Assembly (NCBI GenBank): GCA_022793065.1
Contig: JAAWCE010000007.1
Span: 1-64,000, forward strand
Source of the DNA: Lachnospiraceae bacterium
GTDB taxonomy: Bacteria; Bacillota; Clostridia; Lachnospirales; Lachnospiraceae
Reading direction: 5' to 3'
DNA length: 64,000 nt
Shown: in pieces, positions 37,699 to 46,526 of the stretch
Numbering within the stretch: the stretch's first letter is position 1
How the letters are laid out: each line of letters opens with the position of its first letter
Position numbers and translations under genes: made by a program
The notes under the pieces: generated by a model
Told to the model about the DNA's origin: nothing
Seen by the model: only the letters and a program-made list of their open reading frames with translations
The model's database searches: none

Positions 37699-39255
37699 AT
37701 GAGTCGTACAAGAAATACATTTAGAAATATTATATGGGGGAGCATAGGTAAATTAGTAACCATTGTATTGCCTTTTGTCACTCGGACAATCATGATATAT
37801 ACCATGGGAATGCAGTATGTTGGATTAGGGAGTTTGTTTACTTCTCTTTTGCAGGTATTAAATTTGGCAGAATTGGGGATTGGGAGTGCGCTTGTTTTTA
37901 GTATGTACCGTCCAATTGCGGAAAATGACAATGAAAAAATTTGTTCTCTGTTAAATTTTTATAGAAAAAGTTATCATATAATTGGTACAATTATATTGTG
38001 CTGTGGATTTTTTGTGTTGCCGTTTCTAAATTTTCTAGTAGCTGATGATATTCCACAAGGAATAAGTTTACATATCCTGTTTATCATATATTTATTTAAT
38101 AATGTATTAGGATATTTTCTCTTTGCATATTACAATTCCCTATTTGTTGCACATCAAAGAACAGATATTACAAGTAAAATTAGTATGGGGTTAAACTGTT
38201 TATCTAGTATTTTGCAAATTATTATTTTGATATGTTTTGGCAACTATTATGTATATGTTTTGGTCATACCAATGATTACATGTCTAAATAATTTATGTAT
38301 TGTAAAATTAGCTAAGAAGTATTTCCCGCAATATGTATGTAGAGGTAATATAGATAAAAATGAAAAAAGAGAACTTACTTTTAAGGTAGGTGGAATGTTA
38401 TTTCAGAAGCTTGGAAATGTTATATTGACATCTGTTGATTCAATTGTAATTTCAGCCTTTTTAGGATTAAAAATTTTAGGAATATATAATGGATATTATT
38501 ATATCATTACATCTTTAATGGGTTTTCTTGGCATTGTTCAGGCAGCATTGATTCCGGCGGTAGGCAATGCCATCGTTACACAGGACAAAGAAAAGAACTA
38601 TGTGAATTTCCGCAAATTTCATATGATGTATTGTTGGATTGTAATATGGTGGTCTTCTTGTCTTCTTTCACTTTATCAGCCCTTTATTCGATTGTGGCAA
38701 GGGGAAGAAAATATGCTTACAAATGTCTCAGTAATGCTATTTGTAGTGTACTTTTTTTTATATAAAGTGGGCGATATCTGCTGGGTATTTAGGGAAGCGG
38801 TAGGGCTTTGGTGGCAGGGGAAATTTGTGCCGCTGATTTCTTCTGTTGTTAATTTGATATTAAATATCTATCTGGTGCAAAAGATAGGCTTGCCAGGTAT
38901 TATAATTTCAACAATAGTCAGTATCTTTTTTGTAAATATGCCGTTTGGAGGATGGGTACTGTTTAAACACTATTTTTGTTCAAAAAAGAAGTATGTACAT
39001 TACTTGCTGACTCAGTATACTTATATGGGTATGATGTTTGTGACAGCGGGTTTGACATGGTGGATATGTAATTTTGTACAAGGGGTGGGAATTGGCGCAT
39101 TGCTGATAAAAATGATTATATGTATTATATTTCCCAATCTATTTCTTTTGGCTTTTAATTTCAGAAATCCAAATTTCAAATTAGCACTTCAGTTTATTTT
39201 GCAAAGTAGTCCTGAAAGACTAAAGAGTTATATTTTTAAACGAAAGAAAAAATGA
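37699..39255 (+). CDS. Wzx-type polysaccharide flippase (MOP superfamily)
   Basis: A 518-residue polytopic protein with 12-14 helices, starting RNTFRNIIWGSIGKLVTIV as in Wzx/PST exporters. It has the typical long hydrophilic loop near residues 210-230 and a QPFIRLWQGEE segment. It exports lipid-linked repeat units for the Wzy-like enzyme at 33203. It ends 42 bases before the TPP-enzyme gene. Confidence 0.87.
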   Translation: MSRTRNTFRNIIWGSIGKLVTIVLPFVTRTIMIYTMGMQYVGLGSLFTSLLQVLNLAELGIGSALVFSMYRPIAENDNEKICSLLNFYRKSYHIIGTIILCCGFFVLPFLNFLVADDIPQGISLHILFIIYLFNNVLGYFLFAYYNSLFVAHQRTDITSKISMGLNCLSSILQIIILICFGNYYVYVLVIPMITCLNNLCIVKLAKKYFPQYVCRGNIDKNEKRELTFKVGGMLFQKLGNVILTSVDSIVISAFLGLKILGIYNGYYYIITSLMGFLGIVQAALIPAVGNAIVTQDKEKNYVNFRKFHMMYCWIVIWWSSCLLSLYQPFIRLWQGEENMLTNVSVMLFVVYFFLYKVGDICWVFREAVGLWWQGKFVPLISSVVNLILNIYLVQKIGLPGIIISTIVSIFFVNMPFGGWVLFKHYFCSKKKYVHYLLTQYTYMGMMFVTAGLTWWICNFVQGVGIGALLIKMIICIIFPNLFLLAFNFRNPNFKLALQFILQSSPERLKSYIFKRKKK

Positions 39256-39297
39256 GAAATAGGAAAGAATAAATTAAAGGGAGGTAATTTCGCTCGC

Positions 39298-41037
39298 ATG
39301 TACACAACAGAAAGAAATACTCAAATGCTGATTTACTTAATGAAAAAACACGGGGTCAGGAAAGTCATTGCCAGTCCGGGAACAACAAATATATGTTTCA
39401 TAGGCAGTATACAGGAAGACCCGTATTTTGAGATATATTCATCCGTCGATGAGCGTTCAGCCGCATATATAGCTTGCGGGCTGGCAGCGGAGAGTGGAGA
39501 ACCAGTTGCGTTAAGCTGTACGGGAGCCACCGCATCCAGAAACTATGTTCCTGGGATGACAGAAGCATATTATCGAAAGCTTCCAGTACTTGCCATTACA
39601 TCTTCGCAACATTCTGGAAGAATTGGGCAGTTGATTCCGCAGGTTACAGATAGAGGAAGACCCATGAATGATATTGCCAAACTTAGTATTCAGCTTCCGA
39701 CAATTCATGATGCGGAAGATGAATGGGCATGTGGGGTGGCAATTAACAATGCGTTGTTAGAATTGTTTCGTCACGGAGGGGGACCAGTACACATTAATTT
39801 GATTACTTCTTATCAGAAATGTTTTTCGGTGAAGGAAATTCCGCCTGTGAAGGTAATTCAAAGGGTAGGATACAGTGAAGTCAAACCAAAGCTGCAGGCG
39901 TCACGTGTTGCGATATATGTGGGAGCACATATGGAATGGAATTTAGAATTCACAAAAAACGTGGAGCGTTTTTGTGAATTGTATAATGGGGTTGTAGTAG
40001 GGGATCATTTTAGTAATTATAATGGGAAGTATGGTATTTCCCCCTCATTGCTGTTGAGCCAGGATAATTATCAATCCCCGTGCCGTGATGTTGATATTAT
40101 GATTCATATTGGAGAAGTAGGGGCATATGGATGTAATTTAAAGCCTAAGGAAGTATGGAGAGTAAGCCCTGATGGTGAGATAAGAGATACATTTAAAAAG
40201 CTGACAAAAGTTTTTGAGATGGAAGAAATAGATTTTTTTGCACAATACATATCATTGGCATTAAATGATAAAGAAAAGTCCAATACCACATATTATACGG
40301 AATTTTCAGAGGAGGTAGAAAGAATCAGGGCAAAGGTGCCGGAATTACCTTTTGGAAATGCCTGGATTGCACAGCACACGGGCAAAAATCTCCCCAAAGG
40401 GAGTGTACTTTATTTGGGTATCTTAAATACAGTTCGTAATTGGGGATTTTTTGAGATATCTGACAATATTCAATGTTATGCAAATACGGGAGGTTTTGGA
40501 ATTGATGGAATGGTGTCCTCCCTTCTTGGCGCGTCGTTGGCAGATCCTTCTAAACTGCATTTTGGGATTGTGGGGGATTTGGGATTTTTCTATGATATGA
40601 ATGTGTTAGGAAATCGGCATGTGGGCAGTAATTTACGTCTGATGCTGATAAATAATGGCAAGGGTATAGAATTTAAAAATTATAATCATCCGGCACATGC
40701 GTTTGGCGAAGCCGCAGATTCATTTATGGCAGCCGCCGGGCATTATGGAAATAAATCTGGTACTTTGGTCCGAAACTATGCGTTAGCATTGGGGTTCGAG
40801 TATCTGTGTGCTTCTGATAAAGAGGCATATTTGGAAAACGTAGAACGTTTTTTGAATCCTCAGATATTGGAAAGACCAATTATTTTTGAGGTGTTTACAA
40901 ATGAAACGGATGAAAGCAATTCATTGAAAACATTATGTAATTTGGAAATCTCGGCTACAAGAGCTGCAAAGGACGCCATAAAAGGAATTATAGGTGAAAA
41001 TAATATTCGGAGATTAAAAAAGGTAATAAAAAAATGA
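39298..41037 (+). CDS. Thiamine pyrophosphate enzyme, MenD-like
   Basis: A 579-residue TPP enzyme with the three-domain layout of the MenD/acetolactate synthase superfamily. The catalytic Glu lies in SSVDERSAAYIACGLA near residue 43, and the TPP/Mg site reads GDLGFFYDMNVL followed by LMLINNGKG near residues 435-460. No menaquinone genes are nearby, so a role in menaquinone synthesis is unlikely. The ATG-overlapping SDR gene suggests the pair makes an unusual sugar acid or branched substituent (inference). GGGAGG precedes the start by about 11 bases. GC content is higher than in the preceding flippase. Confidence 0.82.
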   Translation: MYTTERNTQMLIYLMKKHGVRKVIASPGTTNICFIGSIQEDPYFEIYSSVDERSAAYIACGLAAESGEPVALSCTGATASRNYVPGMTEAYYRKLPVLAITSSQHSGRIGQLIPQVTDRGRPMNDIAKLSIQLPTIHDAEDEWACGVAINNALLELFRHGGGPVHINLITSYQKCFSVKEIPPVKVIQRVGYSEVKPKLQASRVAIYVGAHMEWNLEFTKNVERFCELYNGVVVGDHFSNYNGKYGISPSLLLSQDNYQSPCRDVDIMIHIGEVGAYGCNLKPKEVWRVSPDGEIRDTFKKLTKVFEMEEIDFFAQYISLALNDKEKSNTTYYTEFSEEVERIRAKVPELPFGNAWIAQHTGKNLPKGSVLYLGILNTVRNWGFFEISDNIQCYANTGGFGIDGMVSSLLGASLADPSKLHFGIVGDLGFFYDMNVLGNRHVGSNLRLMLINNGKGIEFKNYNHPAHAFGEAADSFMAAAGHYGNKSGTLVRNYALALGFEYLCASDKEAYLENVERFLNPQILERPIIFEVFTNETDESNSLKTLCNLEISATRAAKDAIKGIIGENNIRRLKKVIKK

Positions 41038-42170
41038 CAAAACAAATAATGAATGTATTGGTTTTAGGTGGAACTGGTGCCATAGGGGCGGAGTTGGTTA
41101 AAATATTGGCAGAACGGGGAAGTCAGGTCAGTGTTACGACTAGAGTAAAGCGAGATTCCAAATGTAAAAATTTAAATTACCTCATTGGAAACGCCCATGA
41201 AGAAACCTTTCTAAAGACGGTCTTAGAGAAAAGATATGATGTTATTTTTGATTTTATGGTATATGGTACAGATGAATTTCGCAGCAAGGTTCATTTATTT
41301 TTAAATAATACAAATCAATATATTTTCCTGAGTTCAAGCCGGGTATATGCGGATGTGGGAAAGAATAATGTCATAACAGAAGAAACGCCAAAATTATTAG
41401 ATGTATGTGAGGATGAAATATATAGGAAAACGGATGAGTATGCTTTAGCAAAAGCCAGACAGGAGGAAATACTGCGTACATCAGGATACGAAAATTGGAC
41501 AATTGTTCGTCCATATATTACATATAATTCCGAGCGTTTGCAGTTGGGGGTTTTTGAAAAAGAAAAATGGTTATATCGGGCGTTAAAGGGTAAGGCAATC
41601 GTTTTCTCAAAAGATATCGGGGAAAAAACTACAACTATGACTTTTGGCGGAGACGTTGCATTGCTTATGGCGGATTTGGCGGCAAATCCGAAAGCGTTAT
41701 CGGCGGAATTTCAGATTGCAGGCAATGATTCAATGAAATGGAAGGATGTTCTTGCACTTTATTTAAATGAGCTGGAAGCATTAACTGGAAAACGACCTAA
41801 AGTATATTGGGAAGAAGATTCCGGGCATGTGTCAGAAGCGGTAGGATTCCGGTATCAGATTTGTTATGACAGACTTTATGATCGGAAGTTTGACAGTAAG
41901 AAAATTTGTCAGGTTTGTAACAGTAATTATGAGTTTGTGCCGATGAAAGAAGGATTGGTAAAATGTCTGCAGGAATTTATCACATGTGGGAATTCTTTTG
42001 GTGCGATTGATTTGAAATTTGAGGCATATGCTGACCGAGTTGCGAAAGAGCATATGAAAAGGGGAGAAATAGCTAACAATAAAGATAAGATTAAATATAT
42101 TATGTGGAGATATATGCCTGGTATTGCTGATGGGATAATGAAATTAAAAAAACAGATTTTTCGTTTGTAG
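41034..42170 (+). CDS. NAD-dependent epimerase/dehydratase (extended SDR)
   Basis: A 378-residue SDR. The Rossmann glycine motif VLGGTGAIG is at the N-terminus, with FLSSSRVY and the catalytic YALAK near residues 140-144. The start overlaps the TPP-enzyme stop (ATGA), so the two are translationally coupled. The last ~80 residues include several cysteines and are less conserved. It is the last gene of operon B. The substrate is probably a nucleotide-activated sugar, but this cannot be read from sequence. Confidence 0.82.
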   Translation: MTKQIMNVLVLGGTGAIGAELVKILAERGSQVSVTTRVKRDSKCKNLNYLIGNAHEETFLKTVLEKRYDVIFDFMVYGTDEFRSKVHLFLNNTNQYIFLSSSRVYADVGKNNVITEETPKLLDVCEDEIYRKTDEYALAKARQEEILRTSGYENWTIVRPYITYNSERLQLGVFEKEKWLYRALKGKAIVFSKDIGEKTTTMTFGGDVALLMADLAANPKALSAEFQIAGNDSMKWKDVLALYLNELEALTGKRPKVYWEEDSGHVSEAVGFRYQICYDRLYDRKFDSKKICQVCNSNYEFVPMKEGLVKCLQEFITCGNSFGAIDLKFEAYADRVAKEHMKRGEIANNKDKIKYIMWRYMPGIADGIMKLKKQIFRL

Positions 42171-42224
42171 CAAATCTTTTATCAGCATTTAGGCTTTTTT
42201 CAGAAAACTTTAAGATTCATCTTA

Positions 42225-42253
42225 TTGACAACTTTTAAAATATAGGTCAAAAT
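42225..42253 (+). promoter_or_regulatory. Candidate promoter of the metal-GTPase operon
   Basis: A perfect TTGACA at 42225-42230 is followed after 17 bases by CAAAAT at 42248-42253, which matches TATAAT at four of six positions. It is 70 bases before the COG0523 gene. A metal-responsive operator may overlap but none was recognised. Confidence 0.5.
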
Positions 42254-42322
42254 GAAAGTTGGCAGAGCAGACTTTGACATGATTTGGTAAAAATGCAGGG
42301 TCTGAAGAAAGGATGGACAAAT

Positions 42323-43585
42323 ATGACAAAAATAGATGTATTTTCCGGTTTCCTTGGCGCCGGGAAAACAACGTTGATTAAGAAGCTTTTAAAGGAAGCT
42401 CTGGACGGCGGTAAGACTGTTTTGATTGAAAATGAATTTGGTGAAATCGGCATAGACGGCGGATTTCTGAAAGAGGCTGGAATTGAGATTAAGGAGATGA
42501 ATTCCGGCTGTATTTGTTGTTCATTGGTAGGTGATTTTGGTGCTTCTTTAAAAGAAGTGATTGAAACTTATGCGCCGGAGCGTATTTTAATCGAACCTTC
42601 CGGTGTGGGAAAGCTTTCAGATGTGCTCAGGGCAGTTGAAAATGTGGCGGCAGACCTGGAGGTACAGGTGAACAGCGCTGTGGCTGTGGTAGATGCGTCT
42701 AAAGCAAAAATGTATATTAAGAATTTTGGAGAATTTTTTATCAACCAGATAGAATATGCGGGAACAATTATTTTAAGCAGAACGGATAAGGCAAGCCCAG
42801 AGAAGGTGGAAGAATGTGTTAAATTAATTCGGGAGCATAACGTCAAAGCAACAATTGTTACAACACCGCTTACAGAGCTGGACGGCAGAGCGGTTCTGGA
42901 AACCATAGAGGGAGCGGATACGCTGGACCACATGATGAAAGAAATGTTGGCGCATGTTGCAGAAGAACATGAGCATCATCATGAAGAGGAATGTTGCGGC
43001 CATCATCACCACGAAGAAGGCCATGAACATCACCATCATGAAGAGGAATGTTGCGGTCATCATCACGATGAAGAAGGCCATGAGCATCACCATCATGAAG
43101 AGGAATGTTGCGGTCATCATCACGATGAAGAAGGCCATGAACATCACCATCATGAAGAGGAATGTTGCGGCCATCATCACGATGAAGAAGGCCATGAACA
43201 TCACCATCATGAAGAGGAATGTTGCGGTCATCATCACGATGAAGAAGGCCATGAGCATCATCACCATGACCACGAATGTAGCTGCGGTCATGAACATCAT
43301 GGACATCATCATGCAGATGAAGTTTTCACCAGTTGGGGCAAGGAATCTCCGGCAAAATACACCATGGAGAAAATCGAAAATATTCTGACAGCGTTAGACA
43401 GCGGGGAATATGGTGCAATTCTGCGTGCAAAAGGTATGGTGCCCGCCGAAGAGGGTACATGGATTTATTTTGATTATGTACCGGAGGAGCATGATATTAG
43501 AACAGGCAAACCTGAAGTGACCGGTAAATTCTGTGTCATCGGTGCGGAGCTGAAAGAGGATAAATTGGAAGAACTGTTCCTGTAG
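42323..43585 (+). CDS. COG0523 metal GTPase with His/Cys-rich tandem repeat
   Basis: A 420-residue CobW/COG0523 P-loop GTPase, a family that delivers metals (Zn, Co, Ni) to target proteins. Walker A GFLGAGKTT is at residues 9-17, the metal-binding CICC at 63-66 and an NKxD-like SRTD motif near 154. Residues ~215-333 are a metal-sponge domain made of a 19-residue unit (His4, Glu3, Cys2, Gly, His3, Asp, Glu2, Gly, His, Glu) repeated about five times, then the CobW_C domain. The start at ATG 42323 gives the canonical N-terminus; in-frame ATG 42293 and TTG 42284 are less likely. It is paired with a second P-loop metal protein downstream. Confidence 0.9.
   Translation: MTKIDVFSGFLGAGKTTLIKKLLKEALDGGKTVLIENEFGEIGIDGGFLKEAGIEIKEMNSGCICCSLVGDFGASLKEVIETYAPERILIEPSGVGKLSDVLRAVENVAADLEVQVNSAVAVVDASKAKMYIKNFGEFFINQIEYAGTIILSRTDKASPEKVEECVKLIREHNVKATIVTTPLTELDGRAVLETIEGADTLDHMMKEMLAHVAEEHEHHHEEECCGHHHHEEGHEHHHHEEECCGHHHDEEGHEHHHHEEECCGHHHDEEGHEHHHHEEECCGHHHDEEGHEHHHHEEECCGHHHDEEGHEHHHHDHECSCGHEHHGHHHADEVFTSWGKESPAKYTMEKIENILTALDSGEYGAILRAKGMVPAEEGTWIYFDYVPEEHDIRTGKPEVTGKFCVIGAELKEDKLEELFL
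42967..43275 (+). repeat. 57-bp coding tandem repeat (His/Cys metal-binding units)
   Basis: Four nearly identical 57-base units, flanked by one degenerate unit on each side, encode the 19-residue His/Glu/Cys segment of the COG0523 GTPase. Units differ only at a few silent positions (for example GGC/GGT and GAA/GAG), indicating recent unit expansion and probable length polymorphism between strains. Confidence 0.9.
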
Positions 43586-43601
43586 GAATGGGGGAGTGAA
43601 A

Positions 43602-44534
43602 ATGAAACCTGTATATATGATCAATGGTTTTCTGGAAAGCGGTAAGACAGAATTTATATGTTTCACGCTTGCCCAACAGTATTTCCAGGTCAGGGGCAAG
43701 ACTTTGTTGATACTTTGTGAGGAAGGGGAAAACGAGTATGATCCCATTCTTCTGAAGAAAACCCGCACGGAGATAGAACTGATTGACAAGGAAGAAGATT
43801 TCAATCCGGCGCATCTGACAGACTTAGAAAAGCTGCATAAACCGGAACGAATCATTATTGAATATAATGGAATGTGGAATTACAAAAATGCAAAATTGCC
43901 CTGGTATTGGAAAATAGAGCAGCAAATTACGATGATTGACGGTTCTACTTTTCCCATGTATTATACTAACATGCGTTCCCTTTTAGCTGAAATGATACGC
44001 AAATCGGAGATGATAATTTTTAATCGCTGTGATACAGTGCGAGAGCAGTTAAATGCGTACAAACGTAATATCAAGGCGGTAAATGCTTCGGCGGATGTGA
44101 TTTTTGAAGACGCAAATGGGGAAATAGATGAGATTTTCGAGGAAGATTTGCCCTATGATTTAAAGCAGGATACCATTGTATTAGACAATGAAGGATATGG
44201 CGTATGGTATTTGGATTCTATGGAGCATGTGGAACGCTATGTGGGAAAAAAACTGCAGTTTGTGGCAATGGTCCTGAAACCGGAGAATTTTCCAAAAGGA
44301 TATTTTGTACCAGGACGTATGGCTATGACTTGCTGTGCAGATGATATGGCATTTTTGGGTTATGCTTGCGAATATGAAGGAGCGGAGACTTTACAGCAAA
44401 AGGAATGGGTAAAGGTGACTGCTACCGTGTCAAAAGAATATTGGAAAGACTACAATGGCGAAGGGCCGATTCTGCATGCTGTCAGCGTAGAAAAGACGAA
44501 AGCGCCCAAAGAAGAAGTGATTAGTTTTACATGA
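43602..44534 (+). CDS. COG0523-like GTPase with DUF1980-like C-terminus
   Basis: A 310-residue protein with P-loop GFLESGKTE at residues 9-17, but no CxCC metal motif in the expected place. An IIIEYNG segment (near 88) and IIFNRCDT (near 143) correspond to Walker B and the NKxD region. The last ~90 residues contain GRMAMTCCADDMAFLGYACE, resembling the CC-A-D motif of DUF1980/YcgQ proteins that accompany COG0523 GTPases. GGGGGAG lies 6 bases before ATG 43602, 16 bases after the first GTPase gene. A role in zinc or other metal handling is inferred from the family and neighbour. Confidence 0.8.
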   Translation: MKPVYMINGFLESGKTEFICFTLAQQYFQVRGKTLLILCEEGENEYDPILLKKTRTEIELIDKEEDFNPAHLTDLEKLHKPERIIIEYNGMWNYKNAKLPWYWKIEQQITMIDGSTFPMYYTNMRSLLAEMIRKSEMIIFNRCDTVREQLNAYKRNIKAVNASADVIFEDANGEIDEIFEEDLPYDLKQDTIVLDNEGYGVWYLDSMEHVERYVGKKLQFVAMVLKPENFPKGYFVPGRMAMTCCADDMAFLGYACEYEGAETLQQKEWVKVTATVSKEYWKDYNGEGPILHAVSVEKTKAPKEEVISFT

Positions 44535-44616
44535 TAGAAAAAGATGTTACAGATGAAGAAAAGAAAATGTTTGTAACGGCAGATTGGAAAAGAAAGTGTG
44601 CGGGGAGTATGAACCG

Positions 44617-45390
44617 ATGGCACAGGATAGTAGAGACAAAGATTTACAACAGATAAAGAACAGATTGCACGATTTGGCAGACAAATCTTATCAGCAAAGT
44701 ATCTATACCTTTACCGGGTTTTTAGGGCTGGGGGAACAGGATATTTTCTGGCAGGAGGAAACGAAGCTTAGATATGCGGGTTATTCTCTTTGGGGCGGCT
44801 GTGAAAATGCGGACAGAAGAGTGGTTCGCTTTGGCAGCCCTGAGGAATTGGGGTATGAAATGCAATTTCCTATTGTATGTATTCATATTCGTCCATTGGC
44901 ACAGAAATTTGCAGACGAGCTTTCTCATAGGGATTTTCTGGGGGCATTGATGAATCTGGGAATTGAGCGTGGTGTTCTCGGCGATATTAAGGTAGGAGAA
45001 AAACAGGCCTACCTTTTTTGTTTGGATTCCATTGGAGAATTCATTTGTCAGAATTTGGCACAGGTGAAACATACCCATGTAAAATGCGCTGTAACAGAGG
45101 AATTTCAAAACATTCCGCAGGAAGAACCTGTACCCGTAAGCATACAGGTGCAGTCTCTGCGAGTTGACGCGGTTCTTGCTAAGGTTTATAATATGTCAAG
45201 AGAAAAAAGTCTGGATCTGTTCCGCGCAGGAAAGGTATATGTGGACGGGCGGCTTTGTGAAAATAATTCACGGCTGCTGAAAGTTGGAGAAACGGTAAAT
45301 GCCAGAGGATTTGGCAAGTTTACGCTGACTGGAGAATTGCGTGAGACGAAAAAAGGCAGGCTGGCTTTGGAAGCGGCCGTGTATAGATGA
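44617..45390 (+). CDS. ylmH: YlmH-family S4 RNA-binding protein
   Basis: A 257-residue protein with the YlmH layout: an N-terminal helical part, a central region with TFTGFLGLGEQDIF and NRRVVRF-like DRRVVRF, MNLGIERGVLGDI, and a C-terminal S4 domain from about residue 180 (RVDAVLAKVYNMSREKSL, then GKVYVDGRLCEN). YlmH proteins act in ribosome rescue or quality control and are often near division genes, but not here. ATG 44617 is chosen for its GGGGAG site 9 bases upstream; a TTG at 44584 is in frame. Confidence 0.85.
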   Translation: MAQDSRDKDLQQIKNRLHDLADKSYQQSIYTFTGFLGLGEQDIFWQEETKLRYAGYSLWGGCENADRRVVRFGSPEELGYEMQFPIVCIHIRPLAQKFADELSHRDFLGALMNLGIERGVLGDIKVGEKQAYLFCLDSIGEFICQNLAQVKHTHVKCAVTEEFQNIPQEEPVPVSIQVQSLRVDAVLAKVYNMSREKSLDLFRAGKVYVDGRLCENNSRLLKVGETVNARGFGKFTLTGELRETKKGRLALEAAVYR

Positions 45391-45400
45391 GGGGGTTGTT

Positions 45401-46339
45401 ATGTATTCATATTCATTGGTTCAATGGCTGTTCTTTTTTTATTTATATTGTTTTATGGGATGGTGCGTTGAATCGGTTTGGGTGTCCGTCAGAAAGAGAC
45501 ATTTGACAAACAGAGGCTTTTTACGGGGGCCGTTTCTTCCCATATATGGAAGCGGGGCTATGATGATGCTGGTAGCTTCTATGCCCTTTAGAGACAGTAT
45601 TGTCTTAACCTATCTTTCGGGATGTGTTGGAGCTACATTGTTGGAATATGTGACAGGCGTGGTCATGGAGAAGCTGTTCAAGGTGCGTTATTGGGATTAT
45701 TCCAGGAAAAAATTCAATTTTCAGGGACATATATGTCTTACTACTACGATTTCCTGGGGCTTTTTGACTATTTTAATGACGGAGATTCTTCATGTGCCTG
45801 TTGAAAAATTTGTTTTTTCCATACCGGGTACGGCTCTCAACATACTTACGTTTATATTGACAGTGGGAATTGTGGTAGATTTTACGCTGTCGTTTAAGGC
45901 GGCTGTGGATCTGAGAGAATTATTGATTAAAATGGAACAGGCGAAAGAAGAGCTGCTTCATATTCAAAAACGGCTGGAGGCCATTATTGCGGCAGCGAAT
46001 CATGGGATGGAAAATTATAAAGAGGCTTTTGTGGAAAGTGTGAACAACATCAGAGCGGTTCGTATGGAGGATGTGGTCACAGGAATTGAAAGTAGACTAG
46101 ACAGTCTTAAGCAGGCGGCACAGTCGAAATCATCAGCATACCTGGAAAGTGTCAAAGAAGAGATTTTTGAGCTGAAGACAAAGTATGTTATAAATCTTGA
46201 AGTAAGGCGGTATTTGGGCGGATTAAAAGATATTATTCAGAGGAATCTGATTCGGGATAATCCTAACATGACATCCGAGAGATTTCAAGAGGATCTGGAT
46301 GAATTAAAGCAAAAGGCGTCGGAAAAGAAACCAAAATAA
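45401..46339 (+). CDS. Putative ABC-transporter permease-like membrane protein (PF06541-type)
   Basis: A 312-residue protein. Residues ~5-190 hold about five hydrophobic helices with FMGWCVESVW, NRGFLRGPFLPIYG and YWDYSRKKFNFQGHI, typical of the 'putative ABC transporter type IV' family of Firmicutes, whose function is unknown. The C-terminal ~120 residues are a charged helical, coiled-coil-like tail. The start ATG 45401 has GAGGGGG upstream. It ends just before a terminator. Confidence 0.82.
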   Translation: MYSYSLVQWLFFFYLYCFMGWCVESVWVSVRKRHLTNRGFLRGPFLPIYGSGAMMMLVASMPFRDSIVLTYLSGCVGATLLEYVTGVVMEKLFKVRYWDYSRKKFNFQGHICLTTTISWGFLTILMTEILHVPVEKFVFSIPGTALNILTFILTVGIVVDFTLSFKAAVDLRELLIKMEQAKEELLHIQKRLEAIIAAANHGMENYKEAFVESVNNIRAVRMEDVVTGIESRLDSLKQAAQSKSSAYLESVKEEIFELKTKYVINLEVRRYLGGLKDIIQRNLIRDNPNMTSERFQEDLDELKQKASEKKPK

Positions 46340-46385
46340 AAGAAAGCTAAAATTTAAGAAAGCAAATGATATATGCTGAAAAAGG

Positions 46386-46415
46386 GAAGCCAGATCTGAA
46401 ATGGCTTCTTTTTTA
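46386..46415 (+). terminator. Rho-independent terminator
   Basis: GAAGCCA (46386-46392) pairs with TGGCTTC (46402-46408) and is followed by a T7-type run. It closes the 42323-46339 gene group. Confidence 0.85.
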
Positions 46416-46468
46416 AAATCCAAAGTTTAAAATAGAAAAATGGGTTTTCAAAAGTCTATGGTCTATGT

Positions 46469-46474
46469 TATAAT
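46469..46474 (+). promoter_or_regulatory. Candidate -10 of the chemoreceptor gene
   Basis: A perfect TATAAT lies 53 bases before the chemoreceptor start. Only a weak -35 (TTTTCA at 46445-46450, 18-base spacer) is present, so the assignment is tentative. Confidence 0.4.
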
Positions 46475-46526
46475 AAAAGTGTTGCTGTACATAACCAAAA
46501 TCATATGGAAAAACGGAGGAATGGAA

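Noticed and set aside
42967-43275. CRISPR-like array
   Set aside because: The repeats are in frame, have no spacers and encode the His/Cys domain of a GTPase.
42824-43388. Open frames on both strands across the His-rich region
   Set aside because: They are by-products of the tandem repeat; composition is just Met/Ile/Phe or Met/Thr/Ile repeats with no family signal.
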